The position numbers and the translations under genes are program-made. 64,000 bases of DNA. It comes from Cladocopium goreaui. Its lineage: Eukaryota > Sar > Dinophyceae > Suessiales > Symbiodiniaceae. This document shows positions 1 through 10,800 of this stretch, in pieces. The first letter of the stretch is position 1. Every line of letters begins with the position of its first letter. The notes below the pieces were generated by a model, which made no database searches, was not told the DNA's origin, and saw nothing but the letters and a program-made list of their open reading frames with translations. The DNA lies in NCBI GenBank assembly GCA_947184155.2, contig CAMXCT020002073.1:1-64000 (forward strand), in the 5' to 3' direction.

Positions 1-3000
1 GATTGCTGGCCACTGCTGCCAGTGCCACCTGTAGATCTTCCTTGAGCTGTGCGGGAGCCCACCTCAGAATATCGACCAATGGATCGACCAATGGATCGCC
101 CATTTCTGCTGGGAAAGTCACTGCAAGACCGATCCGCTATTGCGGACCGCTTCCAGCATGACCTGGCACGGTCATCCCACGTTCAAATGGCCATTCCCAA
201 TCCGAACATATATCAGAATCATAGGTGAGTATACTATGTACACTGTATGCTCATGTATACTGCCACTTTCACCCAGGCTTCCCCTCATCCCAATATCACA
301 GGTATATATGCGGTCTATGCGGTCCATCCACAGTTACAATCATCCCCATGGCTCGAACCGGTATAGGACGGGATGGCACCCGTCCAATTTTTGGGGCCTC
401 TCGGCAAGCTCGAAGTTTTCCATCTGCATAAATGATGGCAAAGCCTGAGATGGCGCTCAAAAACCTCAAACAACTGCTGCTAGAATCTGGTAGATGTATG
501 ATGTGCATTTGGTCCCATAGGTCTTGACCCATCCCCAAATGTGGTATGATGGCCATTGCTTTCCGCAATCGTTGAGATCTGCCATTTAAAACTTCAAAAA
601 CCGTCTTCCGAAGACATGTATTTATAGAACTGGTTCCAGCCAAGCCGCCGTTGCACTTCACCGCAGTCAAGACGACTTCTGCATCTGACTTCAATTTTCC
701 TGAAACATGTTGAAAGATGTTGAAACTATCTGAAACTCAAATCATCCCATTTTAATCATGTTAATTATTCACAACCCAACATCTGATGTTCCCATCAACC
801 CTCACCATGTGTCCCCCGCCTGAGCTGAACTGGAGCATGGTGCCTTCGTGACGCACCGCTGCCAGCACAATCTCCCGGTCTCCTTGCATCTCTTCCGATG
901 CATAAGCAAGCCTCGGATGGCATCGCGCGGCTGGACTGAAGGATTCAATGGCACTGCTGAACAACTGCAATACAAATCAAATCTTTAGTATTCTCATAAA
1001 CTCACCCATGCCACTGGATATGGGAATCAATGGCCAAACATAGCCTCCAAAGGTGCACATGACAACCATGAAGTGCAAAGCACTCTTGCAACCAGGGCAC
1101 ACCGCACTGTTGCTCACCGCAGCTAAAACGATATTACCTGGGACCCACATCGTCCAAAATCACATTCATGTCTGTAAGATCGCAGATTCTGGGTCAACTC
1201 CAAAACTTCGAGGGCAAAAGACATGAGACTCATAGATTCTCAGATGTGCTTGAGAGATCTTGAGAGTAAGATCCATGCCCAACTCTGTTCAATGTGAATC
1301 CAGGCCTGCAACCTCTGGGCCCCCAAACGATCATGTTGCAACTTGGGCGTGATGAGGGTGAGGAGGAATCCATCGTTGCTGACCGCTGCCAAAGCTACCT
1401 CATCGAAGAGACTGGGATCTTCAGAACTGGTGTGTGGTCAAAGCCCAGGCAGTATGGCAACATCAGTCGGGTGAACCAATGCCATAATGATCTCTTCCCA
1501 AAAAGAACACTCCCTAATTATCTTTAACAAGTGATACACTATAATTATATACAGAAGAAAAGAGGGGTGATCATATGATCCAAGCCATGACCATCACCCA
1601 TCCTCCATGATTCAGTGCTTCCGCGCCTCGCGATCCGCCTTGACATCTTCCGGGAGGCTCTTGAAGATCCGTGCGCTTTGCTTCACCGCCGCCAGGGCGA
1701 TGAGCCGATTGGCCTTCAACGCCAGCGGCACGTGTTGGAAGGCCGTGAAGTCCGAGGTCACCGCCGCCAGCGCCACGTCTTCGTCACAGCGCCTCGAAAT
1801 TGGAGATTGGTGGAGCATTTTTTTTGAGCATCAATTGGGATGAGCCTTCAATATTTCGACTGTTCCTAAGTTAAATTTAAAAAGACTTCAGAAGATGCTC
1901 CGTGAATTCAATCTATCAATCATTGTTTTGTACAGTACAGAAGAGGTTGTTCATCCATATCCATTGTTCCTTGTGTAAATCATGTTTGAGTTCCTATTTT
2001 TTATGGTAGAACCCCCATTTTCACTGGTTGATCCCCATTTTGGTTTCATTGTTTCTATATCCCATTTTCGTTGGTATATATGGGTCCACAAGATGTTGAA
2101 ACATGTTAAAACCAGGAATGGTCAGCCCAAGGTGCAGCTGCTCGTCCACAAATTTCAGCGCCTGGCCATAGCTGCGGACGGCCTCAAGGACCACTTCGCG
2201 GTCGCTCCTGGGCGTTGAAGCAACGGCCCTTGGCTAACTGAGCCAACAAGCACAGAAAGAACAGGAATCATCATCATTTGTAATAGAGGGTCGTAAAGTA
2301 TCGGAAGATCATATATTATATACTATTATTGAAAAGGCATGGAGAGGCAGCATCAACCAGCAACTGCGTCAAGGCAAAACTGCCCAGTCCTAAACTTTGG
2401 CACCACGTACCTGCCAGGAGATGGCCAGCCAAGCCATCCCGAGCAGGACTTCAGAAGCCACATCACGGATCTGCCAAATGTCTTCCAAACTGTTTCCAAG
2501 ATCTGGTAATGAATACATCATTCAACTGAATTCATCATGTAGGCGTTTGGCCACATGTTTGTATCATGCAGTACTCAATGCCCAAAACCAGGATTACTGC
2601 CGGAACTGCCTCAAAGCAGCACCACTACTGCGAACGGCAGTGAGGGCCACTTCGCGGTCCTGCCATTTCTGAGGGACAAATGACATTTGCTGTGGGCAGC
2701 CAAAAGAAATGAAATAGGAATATGAATTATGTGTCCAAAAATCAAGGCAAGCCCAAGAGAATAGTGATGTGATTTCCCTGTTTTGAAGCAGTTTGATTAT
2801 ACAAGGGTCCAGCCCCCAGACCCCCAGACTATAAACGGGAACCCTTCGCTACGCATTCGGGAAAAACAGGATAATCTGGGATGAACATCCAAAATCATCA
2901 AATCACCAGCTCAACGCCATCTTACCTATAACTAATCAACATACCCACAACCTGGAATTCTGCATGCTAATAGTGATCAGCTACGTGATCTCATAAGAAA

Positions 3001-3839
3001 ACGGGTTACATATCCAAACTCCAGAGTTCCTATGCGTTCTTGCTAAAGGCACGACTTTTGCGAAACACACTTCCCCAAGGCACAACGATTTTTTCCTAAA
3101 ACAGGTACGACTTTGTCAGATGCCTGTACCATATTGGGAGGATTTTGGATGTTCTGGCTGAAGTGGAATCACACCCATGCTGGAAAGATCAGCCGCAACT
3201 CCCAGGTCACAATTGCCATCCAGGCTGACTGGCCACTGCTATACCTCACATCATCTTTTTAGGACTACAGTATCGACCCAAAATTCCAAACATTTGGAAG
3301 ATATTCAATTCCAGTCCTGATAGGGGCACTATACATAATTGATCATGATTGAATTCCAAATGATACAAAACATTTTCGAACATCAATCAACTTCAATCCA
3401 CCATTCAATGATGGTTTTTAGATCCATAAACCATCATTCAGAAACCATTAACCCACCATTTTTTCCCATGGTTTTCCCCCATTCCTGAACCCCTCCACCC
3501 CTTGAAGCATCTCCTCAGCCAGGCAGCCGGCCACGTATTGCACCGCCGAGCCGTTGGTGCGCACCGCCGTCAAGGCCACCTATTGACATCTGATTCACAT
3601 CTATTAACTATGATGACTCATGACCTATAATCAATCATCTACTGTGAACCCATATTGGAATCCCTATTATCAGTTTTTGGCCAAAGTTTCGAAAAGTGGA
3701 GCCTGGGAGGCATCTGAGAACTGGTTTTCTGTGGTACGCTTTGGTACGCTGCCTCTCGGTCTGCTCGTAAGGCATCGGAGGCATGGCGAACGGCAAATCC
3801 GTCGTTGGCGACAGCGGCGAGGACAATGTCGCGGTTCGC
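1..3839 (-). CDS. DUF4116-repeat protein, multi-exon gene, partial (3' part runs off the left edge)
   Basis: I see at least ten short minus-strand exons that each carry the DUF4116 core (D-R-E-V-V-L-x-A-V-x-x-x-G). Approximate exons, 5' to 3': 3753-3839 (RDIVLAAVANDGFAVRHASD), 3499-3579 (VALTAVRTNGSAVQYVAG), 2610-2668 (DREVALTAVRSSGAAL), 2127-2207 (SDREVVLEAVRSYGQALKF), 1627-1792 (two cores), about 1340-1398 (VALAAVSNDGFLL), 1085-1137 (NIVLAAVSNSAV), 820-911 (YASEEMQGDREIVLAAV), 631-692 (AEVVLTAVKCNGGLAG) and 1-62 (KEDLQVALAAVASN). Two joins are in phase exactly at DRE|V with a GC donor: 3753 to 3579 and 1627 to 1398. DUF4116 proteins are abundant in protists and dinoflagellates and their function is unknown; a tandem helical repeat scaffold is an inference. 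Some repeat linkers are missing, so further exons are overlooked or the gene is decaying. The 5' end was not found. Confidence 0.72.
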
Positions 3840-3969
3840 CTGTGGCTCAGCAATGTCCCCCGTGTGTGGAAAAGTTTGAAAATTCTGATTGGGTAGCCCT
3901 CTGTTCACCTCAAAATCAGCGGTGCGAATGGATGTTCATCCCGCCAGTTCTGGTGTTTCAAATTTCAAA

Positions 3970-4084
3970 TACCCTCTGGTAATTTAACATAGCTATGGCA
4001 TAGCTATGGAAAATCACAATTTTTAATGGGAAAATCCACTATAAATGGCAATTTTCAATACCTATGTTAGTTTACCAGAGGGTA
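3970..4084. mobile_element. Family A palindromic MITE, copy 1 (family description here)
   Basis: The element starts TACCCTCTGGTAATTTAACA and ends with the inverted form ending TTACCAGAGGGTA. The arms (about 45 bp) pair almost completely, and the centre is a short AT stretch containing CCATTAAAAATGG-like sequence. Copies in this window run about 85-130 bp and carry no protein, so this is a non-autonomous inverted-repeat element. The outermost TA could be a target duplication, which would suggest a Tc1/mariner-type mobiliser, but this is not proven. Confidence 0.85.
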
Positions 4085-4569
4085 GGTTCCGATTCAGACC
4101 CCCATGTTTGATGGCTACCAACCTATCAAGTCCAAAATCTAGAAATGCACCAGCCAAAATGTGGTTGTCCTACCTCCATTCTGGGGGTAAATCCTCCATT
4201 GCCAAACTCATGTTCCAACTGCAATCCTCCATTGAATCCAATATTATATCCCATTATATATCATTATATTCCATTGAAAATATATATATATATATGCATT
4301 GAATATTCCAACTAATTATCCCAATTACAATACTACCCATTAAAGGAATCATCCCTTAGCCTTTATCTTGGGAATTTGCCTTCAATAATTCCCTTCAAGA
4401 ATGTGCCTTTAATATCATTGATCCATTTATATTCCAATAATACCCATTGATATTCTTAATTAATTATCCCAATTAGCCCATTGAATGGATGATATCAATT
4501 GGATCATGTCCATTGGATGGGGGAATAATACCATAATACTACCATAATATTATTAGTAATATCCGCCGA

Positions 4570-4593
4570 CCCCGGCCTTCGCCAAGGCCGGGG
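4570..4593. repeat. GC-rich perfect hairpin at the left border of the GC-rich array
   Basis: A 10-bp stem (CCCCGGCCTT / AAGGCCGGGG) with a 4-base loop. It is followed by CGGCGCCTGGG, which resembles the inverted-repeat arms at 6401 and 7150. It marks an abrupt change from AT-rich sequence to the GC-rich tandem array. Confidence 0.6.
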
Positions 4594-4639
4594 CGGCGCC
4601 TGGGACCACCGCAGGTGTGGAACTTTTCCGCGCACATAG

Positions 4640-7050
4640 CCCTCTCTCGTTAAGGTACCAACAAGCCCAACACGCGCCCCTCCCGCACACAAAAGCCACC
4701 ACAAGGCCACAGCAATGGCTCAAGAGCACCCCACGGCCGCAGCAATGGCTTCTTATACGCGTTCAAGGCTGCCGTTTGCCAGGCCTCAAACGCTCCAAAA
4801 CCCTCCAAACCCTCCAAAAGTCCGGCCAGCTCCGCAGGGAAAAGGTACCCCAACAAGCCCAACACGCGCCACTGCCGCGCGCAAAAGCCACCACAAGGCC
4901 ACAGCAATGGCTCAAGGGCACCCCACGCCAATGGCTTCTTATACGCGTTCAAGGCTGCCGTTTGCCAGGCCTCAAACGCTCCAAAACCCTCCAAACCCTC
5001 CAAACCCTCCAAAAGTCCGGCCAGCTCCGCAGGGAAAAGGTGCCCCAACAAGCCCAACACGCGCCACTGCCGCACGCAAAAGTCACCACAAGGCCACAGC
5101 AATGGCTCAAGGGCACCCCACGGCCGCAGCAATGGCTTCTTATACGCGTTCAAGGCTGCCGTTTGCCAGGCCTCAAACGCTCCAAACCCCTCCAACCCCC
5201 CCAAAAGTCCGGCCAGCTCCGCAAGGAAAAGGTACCCCAACAAGCCCAACACGCGCCACTCCCGCACGCAAAAGCCACCACAAGGCCACAGCAATGGCTC
5301 AAGAGCACCCCACGGCCGCAGCAATGGCTTCTTATACGCGTTCAAGGCTGCCGTTTGCCAGGCCTCAAACGCTCCAAAACCCTCCAAAACCTCCAAAAGT
5401 CCGCCCTCCAAACCCTCCAAAAGTCCGGCCAGCTCCGCAAGGAAAAGGTACCCCAACAAGCCCAACACGCGCCACTCCCGCACGCAAAAGCCACCACAAG
5501 GCCACAGCAATGGCTCAAGAGCACCCCACGGCCGCAGCAATGGCTTCTTTTATACGCGTTCAAGGCTGCCGTTTGCCAGGCCTCAAACCCTCCAAAACCC
5601 TCCAAAAAACCCTCCAAAACCCTCCAAAAGTCCGCCCTCCAAACCCTCCAAAAGTCCGGCCAGCTCCGCAAGGAAAAGGTACCCCAACAAGCCCAACACG
5701 CGCCACTCCCGCACGCAAAAGCCACCACAAGGCCACAGCAATGGCTCAAGGGCACCCCACGGCCGCAGCAATGGCTTCTTATACGCGTTCAAGGCTGCCG
5801 TTTGCCAGGCCTCAAACGCTCCAAAACCCTCCAAACCCTCCAAAAGTCCGGCCAGCTCCGCAGGAAAAAGGTACCCCAACAAGCCCAACACGCGCCACTG
5901 CCGCACGCAAAAGCCACCACAAGGCCACAGCAATGGCTCAAGGGCACCCCACGGCCGCAGCAATGGCTTCTTATACGCGTTCAAGGCTGCCGTTTGCCAG
6001 GCCTCAAACGCTCCAAAACCCTCCAAAACCCTCCAAAAGTCCGCCCTCCAAACCCTCCAAAAGTCCGGCCAGCTCCGCAAGGAAAAGGTACCCCAACAAG
6101 CCCAACACGCGCCACTCCCGCACGCAAAAGCCACCACAAGGCCACAGCAATGGCTCAAGGGCACCCCACGGCCGCAGCAATGGCTTCTTATACGCGTTCA
6201 AGGCTGCCGTTTGCCAGGCCTCAAACGCTCCAAAACCCTCCAAACCCTCCAAAAGTCCGGCCAGCTCCGCAGGAAAAAGGTACCCCAACAAGCCCAACAC
6301 GCGCCACTGCCGCACGCAAAAGCCACCACAAGGCCACAGCAATGGCTCAAGGGCACCCCACGGCCGCAGCAATGGCTTCTTATAGAATGGGCTAGCGCCC
6401 AGGTGCCGCCGACCCCCCGCAAGGAAAAGGGGTACCCCGCAAGGAAAAGGTACCCCAACAAGCCCAACACGCGCCACTCCCGCACGCAAAAGCCACCACA
6501 AGGCCACAGCAATGGCTCAAGAGCACCCCACGGCCGCAGCAATGGCTTCTTATCCGCGTTCAAGGCTGCCGTTTGCCAGGCCTCAAACGCTCCAAAACCC
6601 TCCAAAACCCTCCAAACCCTCCAAAAGTCCGGCCAGCTCCGCAGGGAAAAGGTACCCCAACAAGCCCAACACGCGCCACTGCCGCACGCAAAAGCCACCA
6701 CAAGGCCACAGCAATGGCTCAAGGGCACCCCACGGCCGCAGAAATGGCTTCTTATACGCGTTCAAGGCTGCCGTTTGCCAGGCCTCAAACGCTCCAAACC
6801 CTCCAAACCCTCCAAACCCTCCAAAAGTCCGCCCAGCTCCGCAGGGAAAAGGTACCCCAACAAGCCCAACACGCGCCACTCCCGCACGCAAAAGCCACCA
6901 CAAGGCCACAGCAATGGCTGAAGGGCACCCCCCGGCCGCAGCAATGGCTTCTTATAGGCGTTAAACCCTCCAAACCTTCCAACTCCTCCAAAAGTCCGCC
7001 CAACTCCGATGCAAAAGGTACCCCAACAGGCGCCACGCCCGCACGCAAAA
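4640..7050. repeat. GC-rich tandem repeat array, about 12 units of 192-231 bp
   Basis: A conserved block starting near GGTACCCCAACAAGCCCAAC recurs at 4844, 5039, 5231, 5447, 5678, 5870, 6087, 6279, 6449, 6651, 6851 and 7016. Spacing is mostly about 192-231 bp. Length variation comes from a nested CCCTCCAAAA 10-11-mer present in different copy numbers. Most spacings are multiples of three, so long frames stay open on both strands (for example 4617-6395 plus, 4650-5540 minus). That openness is a by-product of the repeat and not evidence for a gene. The two rightmost units are the most diverged, as is usual at array edges. Confidence 0.9.
6379..6418 (+). repeat. Left arm of a 40-bp perfect inverted repeat
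   Basis: The 40 bases starting CTTATAGAATGGGCTAGCGC are the exact reverse complement of 7146-7185. The arm interrupts the tandem array. A duplicated AAGGAAAAGGGGTACCCCGC stretch follows it. The two arms enclose about 800 bp of array. Confidence 0.85.
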
Positions 7051-7145
7051 GCGACGACAAGGCCACAGGCTTGAGAAGTAAACGGCCATATGTCTGTCTT
7101 GCTGTCCGTCTCCCTCCCTCTCTCTACAGTACCCCCCTCCAATTA

Positions 7146-7185
7146 GGGGGGTCGGCGGCACCTGGGCGCTAGCCCATTCTATAAG
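7146..7185 (-). repeat. Right arm of the 40-bp perfect inverted repeat
   Basis: Reverse complement of 6379-6418. It forms the sharp right border of the GC-rich region, and sequence to the right is AT-rich. Terminal inverted repeats of a cassette and an array inversion breakpoint are both possible. No target duplication is obvious. Confidence 0.85.
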
Positions 7186-7199
7186 ATGATAAAAAATCT

Positions 7200-7480
7200 G
7201 GATGGCTCTCTGGGCTATCTTGCCTCAAGCAATGTCATCTGTCTCTAGGTGCCTCTCTGGGCTATTTTGTCTATTACAATGTTGTCTGTCTCCAGATAAC
7301 TCTCTGGGCTATCATGTTTGCTGCACACTCGTCTGTACCTTGGAGGCTCTTTAAGCCATTGAGTCTTCAGCCTCATCCTTGTCCGTTACACGTGCATCTG
7401 TCTCTTGGCAACTCTCTAGGGTATCTTGTCTGCTAGAAAAGTCATTTGTCTCTAGTTGGCTCCCTGGGCCATCATGCATG
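7200..7480. repeat. Decayed tandem repeat, about six units of 47 bp or longer
   Basis: The motif CTCTCTGGGCTATCTTG...GTCATCTGTCTC recurs at roughly 7205, 7252, 7299, 7347 (expanded), 7410 and 7458 with increasing divergence. It directly follows the GC-rich array. No coding signal. Confidence 0.65.
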
Positions 7481-7830
7481 CAATCATACTTGAATGTTCA
7501 ACCAAATAAGGATCACGATCCATATTCTGCAAAAGAGAAGATGCACGCACTGAATCGTTACTGCTTGCTCATGAAATCTTCCACGTCTCAATGCCATAAT
7601 CAGCAATAGATTGCAACACGCCATACAAGAAATTGTCCATGTGAATACACATATTGTTTAAATATGTATAACCTAGAACTGCTAAGACGCAACCCCTTGT
7701 AACATCCAAATAATGGATTTCCATAAATCAGAGAAGCAAAATGAAGCACCGGAAAAAAACATAGATTGACATTAACGTTTCGGAGTCTGGGTACGAAATT
7801 TCTTCTTTCCATTTGGTACTTTCTGAACCT

Positions 7831-10800
7831 TCATGCCTTGGTCCTCTTTTTCTTGGCCTTTGTTTCATCAGGTGGCTTGCAGCTGGTGTTCAGCTCATCT
7901 TTCTTTTCGTGATCTTCCTTTCAAGACTCCTGCAACCATATCATATTTGATTCTCTAAGGCACTGTCATATCTCCACTTCTATCGCACTGGCCTCCACTC
8001 TATCGACTAGCATTCTCTATATTGCTCTGCCATCCCATTGCAGTGACATACCATTGGCTTTGAGATCCCTTTCCTTTGACACTCCTTTGCTTTGGCATCC
8101 CCAATATGTAGCATAGATTTTGTTTCGTCATTATTTGAATTCAAATGCGATTTAGGGTATGTGCCGCAGTATATAATTTTAATAAAAATGTTCATATTAT
8201 GTCTTAACTTGATGAACTTAGAATAAACTTTGTCATATCTAGAACCATACTTAATCAGTAAGAATTTATTTGAAGAAATAAAATAAATGCATTAAAAATA
8301 ACAAAAAACAGCTAAAAATGACGTAAAAACTGGGGACCCACAACGTCCCGCACTCATTTTCTGACAAACCTTTTCATGTGGACCTGAAAATGTTAAAGTT
8401 GGATGCTTTTTGATATTAAATCAGGCTTTTTGGGTGGGTGATTTCATAGGAATGGAGTGCATTCCATGAGATCCTGCTCAACATGATATGGTTTCGAATA
8501 ACTCACGACCATCTTTGACCAGAGTCAGTGGACAGGGGAGAGGGAGAGAGATGGACATCGAAACGGAACATGGACATCCAATTTTCCAAAGAATCCAAGG
8601 AGATGTCACAGAGGTTTCATCAACCTCCGGGTGAAGCTATCAACTTGATCAACTTGAATCCGTATCGACCTCTTCCGTAGGGCTCCCAAACAACTTGTCA
8701 GATTATTCACGTTGGGAAAAGTCAATTGTAGCCTTGTCCAAAGAGGCTCCCCATTTTCACCCCCATGATGCAACCATACAACCAGAGCTCCCAGCATCGC
8801 TGTACCTTCACCAAGAACTCCGTCTTCCAGGCATCTAGAGGCTTGATGGCCTCAAACCGCGTGGGATCAGGTGTTGACAAACGTGAACGGTTGCAGAGAT
8901 GGATGATGACGGATGTTTCAAACACAAGGAAACATATGGAAAATGGGAAAACCTTCGATACTCACGAAAAGTAAGTTCAGGTAATTTCTGGTCTGAGATC
9001 TCGTATTCTGCAATGAAACGGTAAACGGTAAACGATTACAGTAGTCAATCATTTAGCAAGTTCTAAATGTCAACCAGAAAGCATATTCTACTCTTTGTGT
9101 CAATGAGGTTCCCGGGTGCACTCTGATTTCATTTGGCCTGGTGGCAAGCAGGGCCACCAGCCTACAAACAACAATGGATCGGATTCGCAACGAATCCCGG
9201 TCCTCTTTTATGAAGCGCAGAAAATAGACAGAAACAATACAACAAACATGGATGCAGCAGCAGGTTCTGTGGACACAATCTACAACGCTGGGTTGTAAAA
9301 CTCTGGCAATAGAATGGTACCTACCTTGGGGCACATGTATCATGACCAACCTTAAATACCTTGCAATTTTTAGCTGGTTAGTATGTATTATATATGTAAT
9401 ATATATATATATATATATGAATTATATATATATATATAAACAATTATATATATACATCATACCATATCCCACATTTGTAGCAACAGATTCAGTGGTACTA
9501 ACCTCGCTACAGCTTTCCCGTGATTTCCCACTCGGACCACTCGGATCCAATCGGATCTGTGGATGACCTCGACTTAGGTCTGCAACCATGGGGCTTTCCA
9601 TGATAAAAATGGGGGGTTCCCGACAATTTTCCCTTCAAACTGATGGATGGTTGAAATTTTCACTTAAATATCTTAAATCAAACTGATGGATGGTTGACAA
9701 ATTTGACAACTTCATATTTTCCCTACGATTCCCTTCAAAATGATGGTTGACAACTTCATTTTCCCGATTCAATGGTTGCATGGCCATAGATTGAAAAGGC
9801 ATTCCCCGATTTTCAGGTGCCACATCTGAAGCGTACTGGGACGGAAGATTCAAAGCTGTTTGGACACCATTGGCAAACACATATGACGGGGGCTTCATAA
9901 GCCCTGAATAAATCTGGCTGATAATTCACTAGCCTCAAAATACTGTCTTTGGGGATGATTCCCCTTTACTAACGATAATCTTTGCTGACATCTTGGTGAC
10001 GTCGTGGTTGAATTCAGCCAGATTTTCATATAGACCGATACAGTCTCAGTATCCCGTTCATATCCCACTGTGTCGCCGTTAGATCCTCACTCATCGAAAT
10101 CCCATGTATAGATATTTATATAATATATATATATATAATATATATGTATTATATATATATATGATTATAGATGGTTGATAATCCCCTGAAAAATCCCAAA
10201 CACTAGTGGGGAGGTCACCAGAATCCAGTGAAAATCCTCAAGCTTCGGGACATCAAAATCCGAGAGTTTCTCCACAAAGGCGTCGACGTCGCTGTCTAGG
10301 CCGGCGGCCAGTGGAGAGATTCGTGGATTGCATCGGGGGGAATTCGCAGCGATCTTCCTGTGAAATTCCGAAGGGTTTGATACGGTTCCACCAACTTGAA
10401 ATGGGGAGAAATGGGAACTGCAGGGCAGAGTCATATCAACATCTATTACTGGCAACTGCATTTAGATAACCCCAATTGTTGGGACCCCCCTATACCCCTT
10501 CCTCCGGGGTTTCAATCGGGGTTGGTTTGTACCATTGACAGGACATCAACTAATTATGGGATCGCCATCCCAAGTAGGATGGACCTTTGAAATATATCAA
10601 AGCACCCAAGAGGTGGTTTAAAAACTCCTGTCAATGTTGATATCATAAACCTCCAAATAGATTTTAAATAGATATCTTCAGCTGTACATGCTGTATAGCT
10701 AAACATAATCAAACAGTTTCTGTAAGCCACACATGTTACTGCAACTCTAGAGCTCATCTTATTAGATACCCAACATCAGCGTGGACGCTCAGCTCCCTAG

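Noticed and set aside
4617-6395. 592-codon plus frame and matching minus frames in the GC-rich array
   Set aside because: Open only because unit lengths are mostly multiples of three. All frames on both strands behave alike and no domain is present.
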